From NCBI GenBank assembly GCA_037440525.1, contig JBBITW010000021.1, forward strand, positions 1-29,050: a stretch of 29,050 bases of DNA, read 5' to 3'. This DNA comes from JBBITW01 sp037440525 (GTDB lineage Bacteria > Desulfobacterota > BSN033 > UBA1163). A program made the position numbers and the translations under genes. The notes under the pieces were generated by a model. The model was not told the DNA's origin and made no database searches. It worked only from the letters and a program-made list of their open reading frames with translations. This document shows positions 8,203-15,943 of the stretch, piece by piece (the stretch's first letter is position 1; each line of letters begins with the position of its first letter).

Positions 8203-9371
8203 ATATCATCCACATTATCATAATTGATCTTGATGAGGTTACCTTCCTTATCCTTTACTAAGTTTCCACGAGAGTCACATACAAAAAGCTTCTTATTTGT
8301 AAAACGATCGCATACGTCTATAAATTCATCCAGTGTCATATCAATCTCTTTTAGAACCTCTTCGATCGGGGTGCCTAAGTAAACCCATGGAAATTTTCCA
8401 TCATGCATTTTTACCATTTTTAATGCATCCTGTCTCGAAATACGGCCTCTACGGATATGCATACATGCCAGATCGGTTGCTCGTCCGAAGCCAAACTTTA
8501 AAAACTTAAAATAGTCATGGATTCCTGTCTGGATGTTGTCAAGGTTTTCATAATTGACCAATGAACCTTCAACAGTCTTATGGTATGTCTCAAATCCGTG
8601 GGCTTGTGAGAAAAGGGCATTCTGGTAACCATCCCAGGGAAGGTAATAACCAAGGAATATACCGGTAACCCCCACCTTTGATAGTTCCTCATCAGATGGA
8701 TATGTATACTGGATTAAATGTTTGGCCTCTATCCCGTTTTGGCCAATCAAATCTGAAACTCTCAATCCTAAAAGCCCCCCAAATTCTTCAAGCCAGCGCC
8801 TTGTAAGGGTGTTATTCTCAGCAGCTGATGCAGGACCGCCATATTCATTCTGAGAGTTCTCACCCCAGATGATCAAAGGGATTCTCATCTGGACAGCAAT
8901 GCGCACAGGTATTGTAAAGATAGTTACATGTTCGGGCCATGATATGTCACCCACCTCAGTGAGTGCTAATCGATTAATTTTTCGCCTTATAATGGGGTTT
9001 GTGGTTACCTCTATGTAGTCAACACCCTGTTTCTTAAGGTTTTCTATATTCCTTCTTCCAATAGGGGATAACATGTCCGTAGTAGCTGTAACACATAAAG
9101 GGTTCATCCCAAATTCGATCATCCGAATCGTTTGGTAGTGACTATCTTTTCCTCCACTAACGGGGACAATACAATCATAATTACTGCCATCGCGAGACCT
9201 GTATCTATCAAGAATAGCTAATAGCTCATGTTTTCTTTTGTCCCAGTCTACTACCTTTCGACGTTCAAAATTTCTACATGCACTACATATACCTTCTTCA
9301 TCAATATAAAGGTCAGGTTTTGTCTCTGGCATAACGCATCGCTTGCAATACCTGATCCAGCGGTTTTGCAT
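8199..9371 (-). CDS. N-acetyl sugar amidotransferase (PseA/WbpG/WbuX family)
   Basis: 390-residue PP-loop ATPase of the N-acetyl sugar amidotransferase family (TIGR03573), which converts an acetamido group to an acetamidino group. N-terminal Cys pairs at 9/12 and 29/32 form a likely zinc knuckle (CKRC, CSAC). The ATP PP-loop SGGKDS is at 72-77, and WGENSQNEYGGP follows. A start 5 codons further upstream is possible, but the ribosome site GGAGGT lies inside that extension, 6 bases before the ATG at 9371, so I use 9371. With HisH- and HisF-like partners directly downstream it likely forms a glutamine-fed complex. In the Pse operon this predicts Pse5Ac7Am or a similar amidino sugar; timing and position are inferred. 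Confidence 0.92.
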   Translation of the reverse strand: MQNRWIRYCKRCVMPETKPDLYIDEEGICSACRNFERRKVVDWDKRKHELLAILDRYRSRDGSNYDCIVPVSGGKDSHYQTIRMIEFGMNPLCVTATTDMLSPIGRRNIENLKKQGVDYIEVTTNPIIRRKINRLALTEVGDISWPEHVTIFTIPVRIAVQMRIPLIIWGENSQNEYGGPASAAENNTLTRRWLEEFGGLLGLRVSDLIGQNGIEAKHLIQYTYPSDEELSKVGVTGIFLGYYLPWDGYQNALFSQAHGFETYHKTVEGSLVNYENLDNIQTGIHDYFKFLKFGFGRATDLACMHIRRGRISRQDALKMVKMHDGKFPWVYLGTPIEEVLKEIDMTLDEFIDVCDRFTNKKLFVCDSRGNLVKDKEGNLIKINYDNVDDI

Positions 9372-9398
9372 AATATTGACCTCCATTTTTATAAAAAT

Positions 9399-10550
9399 TT
9401 ATTTAAGGTATCTATTGACCACACCGATACATACCTCTATGACCCTTTCTATGTCTTGGTCCTTCATTGCTGGGAAAATAGGAATGCTTATGATTCTCTC
9501 ATAGGATCTCTCAGCTACAGGACAATCACCTATCTTCGTTCCAAAATGTTTCCTATAGAATGGGTGTAGATGAACAGGGATGTAGTGAACATTTACACCG
9601 ATACCTTCAGACCTAAGTGATTTAAAAATTCTTTCTCTACCCTCCCGCAGACGTTCAAGCACAAGTCTGATGACATATAGGTGGTAGGCATGAGAGACCT
9701 CTGGTCGAGTCATTAAGGGTGAAATTTCCAGTATTTCAGAAAAGGCCTTATCATAATGTCTTGCAATCTCCTGCCTGCGACTAACCCTTTTTCCCAATTT
9801 ATTAAGCTGACTTACTCCTAATGCACACTGAATATCCGATAAACGATAATTGTATCCTAAATCTAACATCTCATAATACCATGTCCCCTCTTCAGCCCGT
9901 TGGCTATGATCAATGCTTATACCATGATTACGAAATCGACGTATCCGTTCAGCAAATTCTAAACAATCTGTCACCACCATTCCCCCCTCTCCTGTGGTGA
10001 TGTGTTTAACAGGATGAAAGCTAAATACCGTAAGATCGGCAAGCGTTCCAACATTGCGCCCTTTATATTTGCCACCCAGGGAATGGCATGCATCTGCAAC
10101 AAGATACAGGTCATGATGAATTGCAATCTCACGAAGTCGATCGTAATCACATGGATGTCCTGCATAATCAACTGCAACAATGGCCTTTGTCCTTTGATTT
10201 ATCTTTACTTCAACCTGAGAGGGATCGATAAGTAATGTATCAGGGTCTACATCTACAAATACAGGTGTTCCTCCTTGATAAACAACACAATTGGCACTGG
10301 CAGCAAAGGTGATTGCTGGAACGATTACTTCATCTCCACAACCAATACCCAATGCAAACATTGCACTGTGAAGGGCTGCAGTGCCAGAGCTAACTGATAT
10401 TGCGTATCTTGCTCCAACTTGATTTGCAAATTTCTCTTCAAACTCCAATACCTTTGGACCTGTTGTTAGCCAGTCAGATCTTAATACTTCGATAACAGAT
10501 GAGATATCTTCTTCTTCAATAATCTGTCTGCTATATGGAATCAAACCCAT
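9399..10550 (-). CDS. pseC: UDP-4-amino-4,6-dideoxy-N-acetyl-L-altrosamine transaminase
   Basis: 383-residue DegT-family PLP aminotransferase matching PseC. The N-terminus IPYSRQIIEEEDISSVIEVL and SDWLTTGP are PseC hallmarks. The PLP lysine is Lys182 in FSFHPVKHITTGEGG; DACHSLGGKYKG precedes it. It transfers an amino group from glutamate to C4 of the 4-keto sugar made by PseB. Its start lies 20 bp inside the end of pseB, so expression is coupled. Length is normal for the family. Of the three aminotransferase genes here, this is the one with clear functional context. Confidence 0.95.
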   Translation of the reverse strand: MGLIPYSRQIIEEEDISSVIEVLRSDWLTTGPKVLEFEEKFANQVGARYAISVSSGTAALHSAMFALGIGCGDEVIVPAITFAASANCVVYQGGTPVFVDVDPDTLLIDPSQVEVKINQRTKAIVAVDYAGHPCDYDRLREIAIHHDLYLVADACHSLGGKYKGRNVGTLADLTVFSFHPVKHITTGEGGMVVTDCLEFAERIRRFRNHGISIDHSQRAEEGTWYYEMLDLGYNYRLSDIQCALGVSQLNKLGKRVSRRQEIARHYDKAFSEILEISPLMTRPEVSHAYHLYVIRLVLERLREGRERIFKSLRSEGIGVNVHYIPVHLHPFYRKHFGTKIGDCPVAERSYERIISIPIFPAMKDQDIERVIEVCIGVVNRYLK

Positions 10551-11541
10551 ATAGATTTTTCACCATCTCCCTTAGTTCTTCTATTGTTAACCACCAGGTG
10601 TTGGTCTTGGAATTATACTCAAAATCTTCAGGGACTGGTTTTCCTTCGTTGTTTTTAAACCTTCGCTTAAAAAACCTGAAGTCAGGTTTAATCATATAAA
10701 AGTTATCGAACTCAAGTGTATTACGGGCATCATCTCTTGGAATCATCACCTCATGAAGCTTCTCACCAGGGCGTATCCCAATGATCTCTGTCCTACATCC
10801 AGGACAAATGGCCTTTACCACATCCATGATATTCATACTCGGAACTTTGGGAACAAAAAGCTCTCCTCCTACCATACGTTCTAAGCAATCGAGAACAAAA
10901 TTAACACCCTGCTCCAATGTGATCCAGAATCTCGTCATTCTCGGATCTGTAATTGGAATCACACCTTTCTCTTTTTGCTTTAAAAAGAAGGGAATCACAC
11001 TTCCTCTGCTTCCTACTACATTTCCATATCGCACAACACTAAAGATTGTGTCATCAAAACCAACATAAGAATTACCTGCTATAAAGAGTTTATCAGAACA
11101 TAATTTTGTTGCTCCGTAAAGATTCACTGGGTTAGCCGCCTTATCTGTGCTTAGGGCAATAACCCTCTTTACACCTTGATCGATGGCCACATTTATCACA
11201 TTTTGAGCTCCGAGTATATTTGTCTTTACTGCTTCAAAGGGATTATACTCGGCGGCCGGAACCTGCTTCAGGGCAGCTGCATGTATCACATAATCAACCT
11301 CATGAAATGCTCGATATAGACGTTCCTTATCTCGGACATCCCCTATGAAGTATCTAATACAGTCATATTTTTCCATAGAGAAGGTATGGGCCATCTCGAA
11401 CTGTTTGAGTTCGTCACGGCTTAAAATAATCAATCTCTTCGGTTTATATCGGTTTAAAATAATCTCTGTACACTTTTGACCAAATGAACCTGTGCCACCT
11501 GTTATTAAAATTGTCTTATCATTTAAAAATTCCTTCTCCAT
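10531..11541 (-). CDS. pseB: UDP-GlcNAc 4,6-dehydratase (inverting)
   Basis: 336-residue extended SDR that opens pseudaminic acid synthesis by converting UDP-GlcNAc to UDP-2-acetamido-2,6-dideoxy-L-arabino-hexos-4-ulose. The NAD(P)-binding loop GGTGSFG is at 15-21. The catalytic set STDKAANPVN (Asp133, Lys134) with YGATK (Tyr142, Lys146) has the modified S-T-D-K arrangement of PseB/FlaA1. SRDELKQFEM and RPGEKLHEVMI also fit. It lies 30 bp after gmd and overlaps pseC by 20 bp. A GAGATGG context with AAGGATTG supports the ATG at 11541. High confidence because PseC follows directly. Confidence 0.95.
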   Translation of the reverse strand: MEKEFLNDKTILITGGTGSFGQKCTEIILNRYKPKRLIILSRDELKQFEMAHTFSMEKYDCIRYFIGDVRDKERLYRAFHEVDYVIHAAALKQVPAAEYNPFEAVKTNILGAQNVINVAIDQGVKRVIALSTDKAANPVNLYGATKLCSDKLFIAGNSYVGFDDTIFSVVRYGNVVGSRGSVIPFFLKQKEKGVIPITDPRMTRFWITLEQGVNFVLDCLERMVGGELFVPKVPSMNIMDVVKAICPGCRTEIIGIRPGEKLHEVMIPRDDARNTLEFDNFYMIKPDFRFFKRRFKNNEGKPVPEDFEYNSKTNTWWLTIEELREMVKNLYGFDSI

Positions 11542-11571
11542 CTCAATCCTTTCTTTGATCAGTCAAACAAA

Positions 11572-12561
11572 CTATTTTTTTTCTAATCTATTTTTTAACA
11601 ACTTAAGGTCAGAATCCACCATCATCTGAACAAGCTCATTAAAACGGACTTTTGGCTCCCAGCCCAATCTCTGCTTACTTTTACTGTAATCACCCCTCAA
11701 CTGATGGATTTCGCCAGGTCGGTAAAGCCTCTCATCAATATATAAATAATCATGCCAATCAAGATTAACGTAACTGAAGGCCAACTCTAAAAATTCCCTG
11801 ACAGAGTGTGACTCGCCTGTAGCAATCACATAGTCATCCGGCTCATCCTGCTGGAGCATGAGCCACATGGCCTCAACATAATCTCCAGCAAACCCCCAAT
11901 CCCTTTGGGCATCTAAGTTTCCAAGCCTCAATTCATTTGATAATCCCAGCTTAATCTCTGCAACTCCATTTGAAATCTTCCGAGTTACGAACTCATATCC
12001 CCTTCTTGGAGATTCGTGATTGAAGAGAATACCTGAAGTTGCAAAGAGGTTATATGAATCACGGTAATTTCTTGTTAATTCAAAACCGGCAAGTTTCGAT
12101 ATACCATAGGGTGACCTGGGATGAAAAGGTGTATTCTCATTCTGAGGAGACTCTTTTGCATTCCCAAACATCTCTGAACTTCCAGCAAAGTAGAATCTAC
12201 ATTCAGGAACCTTCTCTTTAATTGCAGAAAGAACAAAATGTGTTCCATTGATGTTCGTATTGATTGTAGAAAATTCATCTTCAAACGAATAACTTACATA
12301 ACTCTGAGCCGCTAAATGATAACATTCATCAGGCCTTATCTCCTCAATGATTTTGAAGATTGAGGCATAACTCTCTAAGGAACCAGGATGTAGAGTTATC
12401 TTATCGAGGATATCTTTTATGCGCCATAATCTATGCTTAGGGTCTTCAATAGCAACTCGCCTTACAATTCCATGAACTTCATATCCTTTGGCTAATAGAA
12501 ATTCAGCCAAATATGAACCATCTTGTCCTGTAATTCCTGTTATCAATGCCCTTTTAACCAT
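11572..12561 (-). CDS. gmd: GDP-mannose 4,6-dehydratase
   Basis: 329-residue extended SDR of the GDP-mannose 4,6-dehydratase family, giving GDP-4-keto-6-deoxy-D-mannose. The cofactor loop is GITGQDGSYLAE at 9-20; catalytic Tyr152 and Lys156 lie in PYGISK; GSSEMFGN, NHESPRRGYEFVTRK and RPGEIHQLRGD are characteristic. No follow-up enzyme (fucose synthase, Rmd reductase, perosamine synthase) is visible in the window, so the final GDP-6-deoxyhexose cannot be named. It follows the HEPN gene by 56 bp and precedes pseB by 30 bp, so it appears to share the pse transcript. Confidence 0.94.
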   Translation of the reverse strand: MVKRALITGITGQDGSYLAEFLLAKGYEVHGIVRRVAIEDPKHRLWRIKDILDKITLHPGSLESYASIFKIIEEIRPDECYHLAAQSYVSYSFEDEFSTINTNINGTHFVLSAIKEKVPECRFYFAGSSEMFGNAKESPQNENTPFHPRSPYGISKLAGFELTRNYRDSYNLFATSGILFNHESPRRGYEFVTRKISNGVAEIKLGLSNELRLGNLDAQRDWGFAGDYVEAMWLMLQQDEPDDYVIATGESHSVREFLELAFSYVNLDWHDYLYIDERLYRPGEIHQLRGDYSKSKQRLGWEPKVRFNELVQMMVDSDLKLLKNRLEKK

Positions 12562-12617
12562 TTAACATTTCCTCTTCTTATTAATCTTGAAATAAGATTA
12601 CATTCACATGATAAATT

Positions 12618-13067
12618 TCATATATCTTTAGGCTGGACTTTCCACATTTTTAAAAATTTTATACAAATCTCATATACGAACCTGGCATTTTGGGTTGCCT
12701 TTTGACCATCCTCTATAGAAAAGATTGAACTTGCAGGTTTCATTTCCCTTTCAAAACCATACATTGCTGGTCCTCTTTTAGGAGTTATCTCTTGCATGAT
12801 TTTTGCTATCTCTTCTATTCGTTCCACAAACCATTTAGGAGATCCTATTTTCTCCCATGGCGGACTTATCAGAACATCACTTATGTCATGCTCCTTTGGA
12901 AATTCTATAGATACAACCCTAAGAATTCCCTTTACAGAAAGCTCTATACATTCCTGCGAACGTCTTATTGCCATTGGATAATCATCTTCTTTTAATGCAT
13001 TTTCTGCCTCCCTTAAGCATCTTTCAGACCTTTTCAAATAATCCTCCGCCATATCATAACTGTTCAT
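12618..13067 (-). CDS. HEPN domain protein (pair 1), partner of the upstream MNT nucleotidyltransferase
   Basis: 149-residue all-helical HEPN-type protein. The segment RRSQECIELSVKGILR followed by FPKEHDI is the typical conserved stretch of this HEPN group. Two starts are possible; I prefer ATG 13067, which overlaps the MNT stop by 4 bp (ATGA), over ATG 13088, which would add 7 residues overlapping the MNT gene. HEPN/MNT pairs are commonly toxin-antitoxin modules in which the HEPN protein is an RNase. I do not see the canonical RX4-6H motif here, so ribonuclease activity is doubtful and a substrate-binding or non-toxic role is possible. It sits directly upstream of gmd, in the same orientation. 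Confidence 0.75.
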   Translation of the reverse strand: MNSYDMAEDYLKRSERCLREAENALKEDDYPMAIRRSQECIELSVKGILRVVSIEFPKEHDISDVLISPPWEKIGSPKWFVERIEEIAKIMQEITPKRGPAMYGFEREMKPASSIFSIEDGQKATQNARFVYEICIKFLKMWKVQPKDI

Positions 13068-13558
13068 ATAACCACTTTTTCTCCCCATTTAATACCTGGT
13101 TTAAGTACCCAATACCATCTTCCATCCCTTAAGAAAACCTTCTTTGCACCAATCTCTTGAAGACTTTTTTTTAATAGGTCAATCTCATTTGAGAAAATAT
13201 CTTTCTCATCTATAAGGATTTTTGCATCAGTGGTTAGGTCCAGAAGTAAGGGTGGATGGAGTTTGAATTCTTCTAATGTAAGGATAACTGGTTCAATCTT
13301 ATGTGGAAGTCCACAGGATTTAGCAGATGAAAATTCAATGGAATTTCTTATCTCGCGAAATAATTTCATAAATTCATCAATCCTTTTTCCCATAGAATCT
13401 TTATTTTCACGAAGAATGATTAATAGATCAAGGTCACTCCCTTTCTGGAAATCCTCTCTTGCTGCAGAACCAAATACCACAGCAGAAAGAAGATTCTCCC
13501 CATAAAAAGAGATAATAGAATCCTTAATCTTTTTTAAAAACCTTGCCCACTCTGTCAT
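13064..13558 (-). CDS. MNT-type nucleotidyltransferase (pair 1)
   Basis: 164-residue minimal nucleotidyltransferase. The polymerase-beta-like signature GSX10DXD is intact: Gly30-Ser31 then Asp42 and Asp44 in FGSAAREDFQKGSDLDLLI. The following acidic region (HKIEPVILT) may supply the third metal ligand. In characterised pairs such as Shewanella MntA/HepT, the MNT protein AMPylates its HEPN partner. The next gene encodes the HEPN partner with an ATGA overlap. It lies 123 bp after the NusG-like gene. The module resembles pair 2 at 16998-17877 in layout but not closely in sequence. Confidence 0.82.
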   Translation of the reverse strand: MTEWARFLKKIKDSIISFYGENLLSAVVFGSAAREDFQKGSDLDLLIILRENKDSMGKRIDEFMKLFREIRNSIEFSSAKSCGLPHKIEPVILTLEEFKLHPPLLLDLTTDAKILIDEKDIFSNEIDLLKKSLQEIGAKKVFLRDGRWYWVLKPGIKWGEKVVI

Positions 13559-13681
13559 TCTTCCATTTTCCCCTAAATCTCCCTATTCTCTTATTAACTC
13601 AAGCTAAAAATCCTCAATCTAATGAAATCGATATAAATGGAAGGTATTTTTTAATTTCTCCAGCATTTAGGAAAATTACTA

Positions 13682-14185
13682 TCATAGTAAAGAAATGGGT
13701 TCGATATCAAGTTCATCGATTTCTACAGAAACTGCCTCCTTTAATAAATCTACAGATAGAACAAGGCGATGCTTGTTGGGCTTTGCCTTTAAAAGAATTC
13801 CTTCAATTCCTGTAAGGATACCATTAACAACTCGCACCCTCATCCCTTCCTTCAAATAAGGAATTGGAGTTACAGCTACACCATTTTTTATTAAAACCTG
13901 AATAGCATGAATCTGTTCATCAGGTATAGTGGCTGGCTTCTCTTCATTGCAAAGGATTCGAACAACGCTTTTAGTCTTTAAAATTTCCAAATGGGTATGG
14001 GGATCCATATCCGAATGAATAAATAGATAACCCGGAAAAAGTGGCACCCTTATTTTCTTTCTGCGGTCCTTTCTCCGGCTCCATCGCTCAATCAGGGGGA
14101 GAAATGTCTCTATCTTTTTCCTCTCCAAGCTTTCGTTCACTTTCTGCTCATGTCGTGAACGTGTATAGACTGCATACCAGTTCAT
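13682..14185 (-). CDS. NusG-family specialised antiterminator (RfaH/UpxY-like)
   Basis: 167-residue NusG paralogue. An NGN domain covers about 1-100 (MNWYAVYTRSRHEQKVNESL; VPLFPGYLFIH near 47-57), and a KOW domain starts near residue 111 (LKEGMRVRVVNG). The house-keeping NusG would be in a secE-rplK context; a stand-alone copy at the head of a long polysaccharide operon is typical of RfaH- and UpxY-type proteins, which suppress termination in such operons. It precedes MNT/HEPN pair 1, gmd and the pse genes, all co-directional, so it probably promotes read-through of the roughly 12.5 kb downstream. Its own leader has a palindromic -10 region and a hairpin, listed separately. Confidence 0.9.
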   Translation of the reverse strand: MNWYAVYTRSRHEQKVNESLERKKIETFLPLIERWSRRKDRRKKIRVPLFPGYLFIHSDMDPHTHLEILKTKSVVRILCNEEKPATIPDEQIHAIQVLIKNGVAVTPIPYLKEGMRVRVVNGILTGIEGILLKAKPNKHRLVLSVDLLKEAVSVEIDELDIEPISLL

Positions 14186-14194
14186 TTGGTAAAA

Positions 14195-14231
14195 GCTCCG
14201 CCCTCTCGATTACATCTCCATCTGTAATCGA
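14195..14231 (-). promoter_or_regulatory. leader hairpin and GGCGGAGC element before the NusG-like gene
   Basis: A perfect 9-bp inverted repeat (TCGATTACA/TGTAATCGA, 14206-14214 and 14223-14231) with an 8-base loop lies in the untranslated leader. On the minus strand it is followed by GAGGGCGGAGCTT. GGCGGAGC partly resembles the RfaH ops core GGCGGTAGC with one base missing, and also acts as a plausible ribosome-binding site 10 bases before the ATG. It may therefore be only a ribosome site with an upstream hairpin. The hairpin is seen directly; regulatory function is inference. Confidence 0.4.
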
Positions 14232-14259
14232 CCTAACACTTTGACTTTTTTAGTGAATC

Positions 14260-14285
14260 CCAATTATAGACCTGATCTATATTGG
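14260..14285 (-). promoter_or_regulatory. palindrome over a TATAAT box upstream of the NusG-like gene
   Basis: On the minus strand CCAATATAGA, a 5-base spacer TCAGG, then TCTATAATTGG form a 10-bp inverted repeat with one bulged base. The right arm contains a perfect TATAAT -10 box (plus-strand 14263-14268). I found no good -35 box, which would fit an activator-dependent or weak promoter. The site lies about 75 bp before the NusG-like ATG, between that gene and the GT-C gene. It is a candidate operator for the antiterminator and the operon behind it. Confidence 0.45.
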
Positions 14286-14293
14286 ATATGGAA

Positions 14294-15895
14294 TTAATTA
14301 ACCCTGAAAACCTCTATAAAGCATTCTCTCCCCTGGCCTTTGAATGACTTAAGGAGAGAAAGTTTTATGTTCTTCAAATCTGAATAAAAAGTTGGGAACT
14401 CTCGCTCGATTGAACATGTATCAATTACAATAATCCTCACACCATTCTGACTGACTTTTTCAATAACCTTTTCCCAGGAATCAGGAATTTCCAAAAATTT
14501 CCCATCTGTATAAAAAGCCAAACGAATAAATTCTTTTGATCCCATAATCACAGAACCACTATATCCATTCTTCTTTAACCAGAGCCCAGTCTCTTTGATA
14601 TTCACTTTATCTGCTCTGATGGGTGATAAACCCTTTATAAAGAAAAATAATAATAGAAGGAGTATAATAACATGCAATAAATACCTACTTATAACCATCC
14701 TCTTAAGATAGGTTTTATCTTTTGCCCGATTAAATAACTCTGATAAAAAATCTAATCCATGAGCTCCAAAATAAAGGAAAGGCAGGACGATCATTAGACC
14801 ATGCCTAGTGCTGAAGTAATAACTCTGACGGGTGTAGAAAACAGACATTCCAAACAAAGCAATAATTAGATATATTAAATACCAATCAGAAGATTCAAAA
14901 CCATCCTTCCTTCTTTTCCAAAGACCAAAAATGATGAGGAAAATAATTAAATTTGAAGATTTAATGAATTTGTATATCACTTCAGAAATGGCCAATACTA
15001 TCCTATGGCGTCTGGCCAATTCAAGGGCATCTTGGGTTAATGGAGGTAACTTTTTATAAACCTCAGTGTTGATACGGCCAATTGGGTCCCCAGGCCTTAT
15101 AGATGTATATATGTTTGAAAGAACTGTATTTATTGAGAAAGTTGACATCTCCTTTATTGCTATCTTTTCTGAACCCAATCTTGCAAAAAAAGATAATAAA
15201 ATAAGAATCATTGGGCAGAGAAATATGAAAAATATTACCTGAGCTATTCGCTTTTTTAATGAGAGGCCCTGCCCTTTTCTTAATGCAATAAATATTGTTA
15301 GGATAATCCATATGATGGATCCTTCGACTCGGGTCATTGCGCCTAAGGCGGCACTAATACTTGCCACTCCAAAGGTGATTAGGCTCCCCTTTTTTATGCC
15401 AACCCATACGAGCAAAATAGTATTAGCAATTAAGAACCAACTGAGGGGTTCTCTTAGGACATCGGCTGAATATCTTAGAAAATTGGGAAGAATCATATAG
15501 AAGATGGATGAAATCCAGCCTATCTTTTCACTAAATAGACTTCTACCTAATAGAAAGATAGGAATCACTGTAAGTGTACTAAAAATAAAAGAGATGATCT
15601 GTCCGCTTAATTCCCAATCTCCAACAAATTTATTAACAAAAAAGATAAGAAAGGGATATAGATTGAAGTATGTCCCAGAAATTCCTTCAAATTTGCCTTC
15701 TGAAAATTGTTTAGCCATCTGAATGTAAACAACCCCGTCATTTGTAATCATCTTAGTTTGAAGAAAAATGAGGAATCTTGTTACAAATGTTATAAGAAGG
15801 AGAATCATAATTTTATAGAAGATGGGCAGAGAAATAAAAACCTTTTTCCCCTCTGGCCATATCTTCAGAATTTTTAAATCTCCCTCTCTCTTCAT
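14294..15895 (-). CDS. GT-C fold integral membrane glycosyltransferase (ArnT/PMT-like)
   Basis: 533-residue polytopic membrane protein with about ten or more hydrophobic helices, for example IMILLLITFVTRFLIFL near 29-45. The first extracytoplasmic loop carries ITNDGVVYIQMA with Asp53, the position where GT-C enzymes using polyprenyl-phosphate sugars (PMT/ArnT, family GT39/GT83-like) have a catalytic or metal-binding acid. RYSADVLREPLSWF and TRVEGS also match this group. A soluble C-terminal portion follows the last helix near 425. It probably transfers a sugar from a lipid-phosphate donor onto a periplasmic glycan or lipid. It sits between the regulator and the NusG-like gene. Acceptor and donor are unknown. 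Confidence 0.8.
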   Translation of the reverse strand: MKREGDLKILKIWPEGKKVFISLPIFYKIMILLLITFVTRFLIFLQTKMITNDGVVYIQMAKQFSEGKFEGISGTYFNLYPFLIFFVNKFVGDWELSGQIISFIFSTLTVIPIFLLGRSLFSEKIGWISSIFYMILPNFLRYSADVLREPLSWFLIANTILLVWVGIKKGSLITFGVASISAALGAMTRVEGSIIWIILTIFIALRKGQGLSLKKRIAQVIFFIFLCPMILILLSFFARLGSEKIAIKEMSTFSINTVLSNIYTSIRPGDPIGRINTEVYKKLPPLTQDALELARRHRIVLAISEVIYKFIKSSNLIIFLIIFGLWKRRKDGFESSDWYLIYLIIALFGMSVFYTRQSYYFSTRHGLMIVLPFLYFGAHGLDFLSELFNRAKDKTYLKRMVISRYLLHVIILLLLLFFFIKGLSPIRADKVNIKETGLWLKKNGYSGSVIMGSKEFIRLAFYTDGKFLEIPDSWEKVIEKVSQNGVRIIVIDTCSIEREFPTFYSDLKNIKLSLLKSFKGQGRECFIEVFRVN

Positions 15896-15943
15896 TAATG
15901 ATTTATAACCCCATGACCGTAGTAACGCCTTTGAATTTTTAGA

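Noticed and set aside
2846..11541. Legionaminic or sialic acid pathway
   Set aside because: PseB, PseC, PseG-PseH and a PseI-like synthase give the pseudaminic set; no hydrolysing 2-epimerase or LegB/LegC-type enzymes are present.
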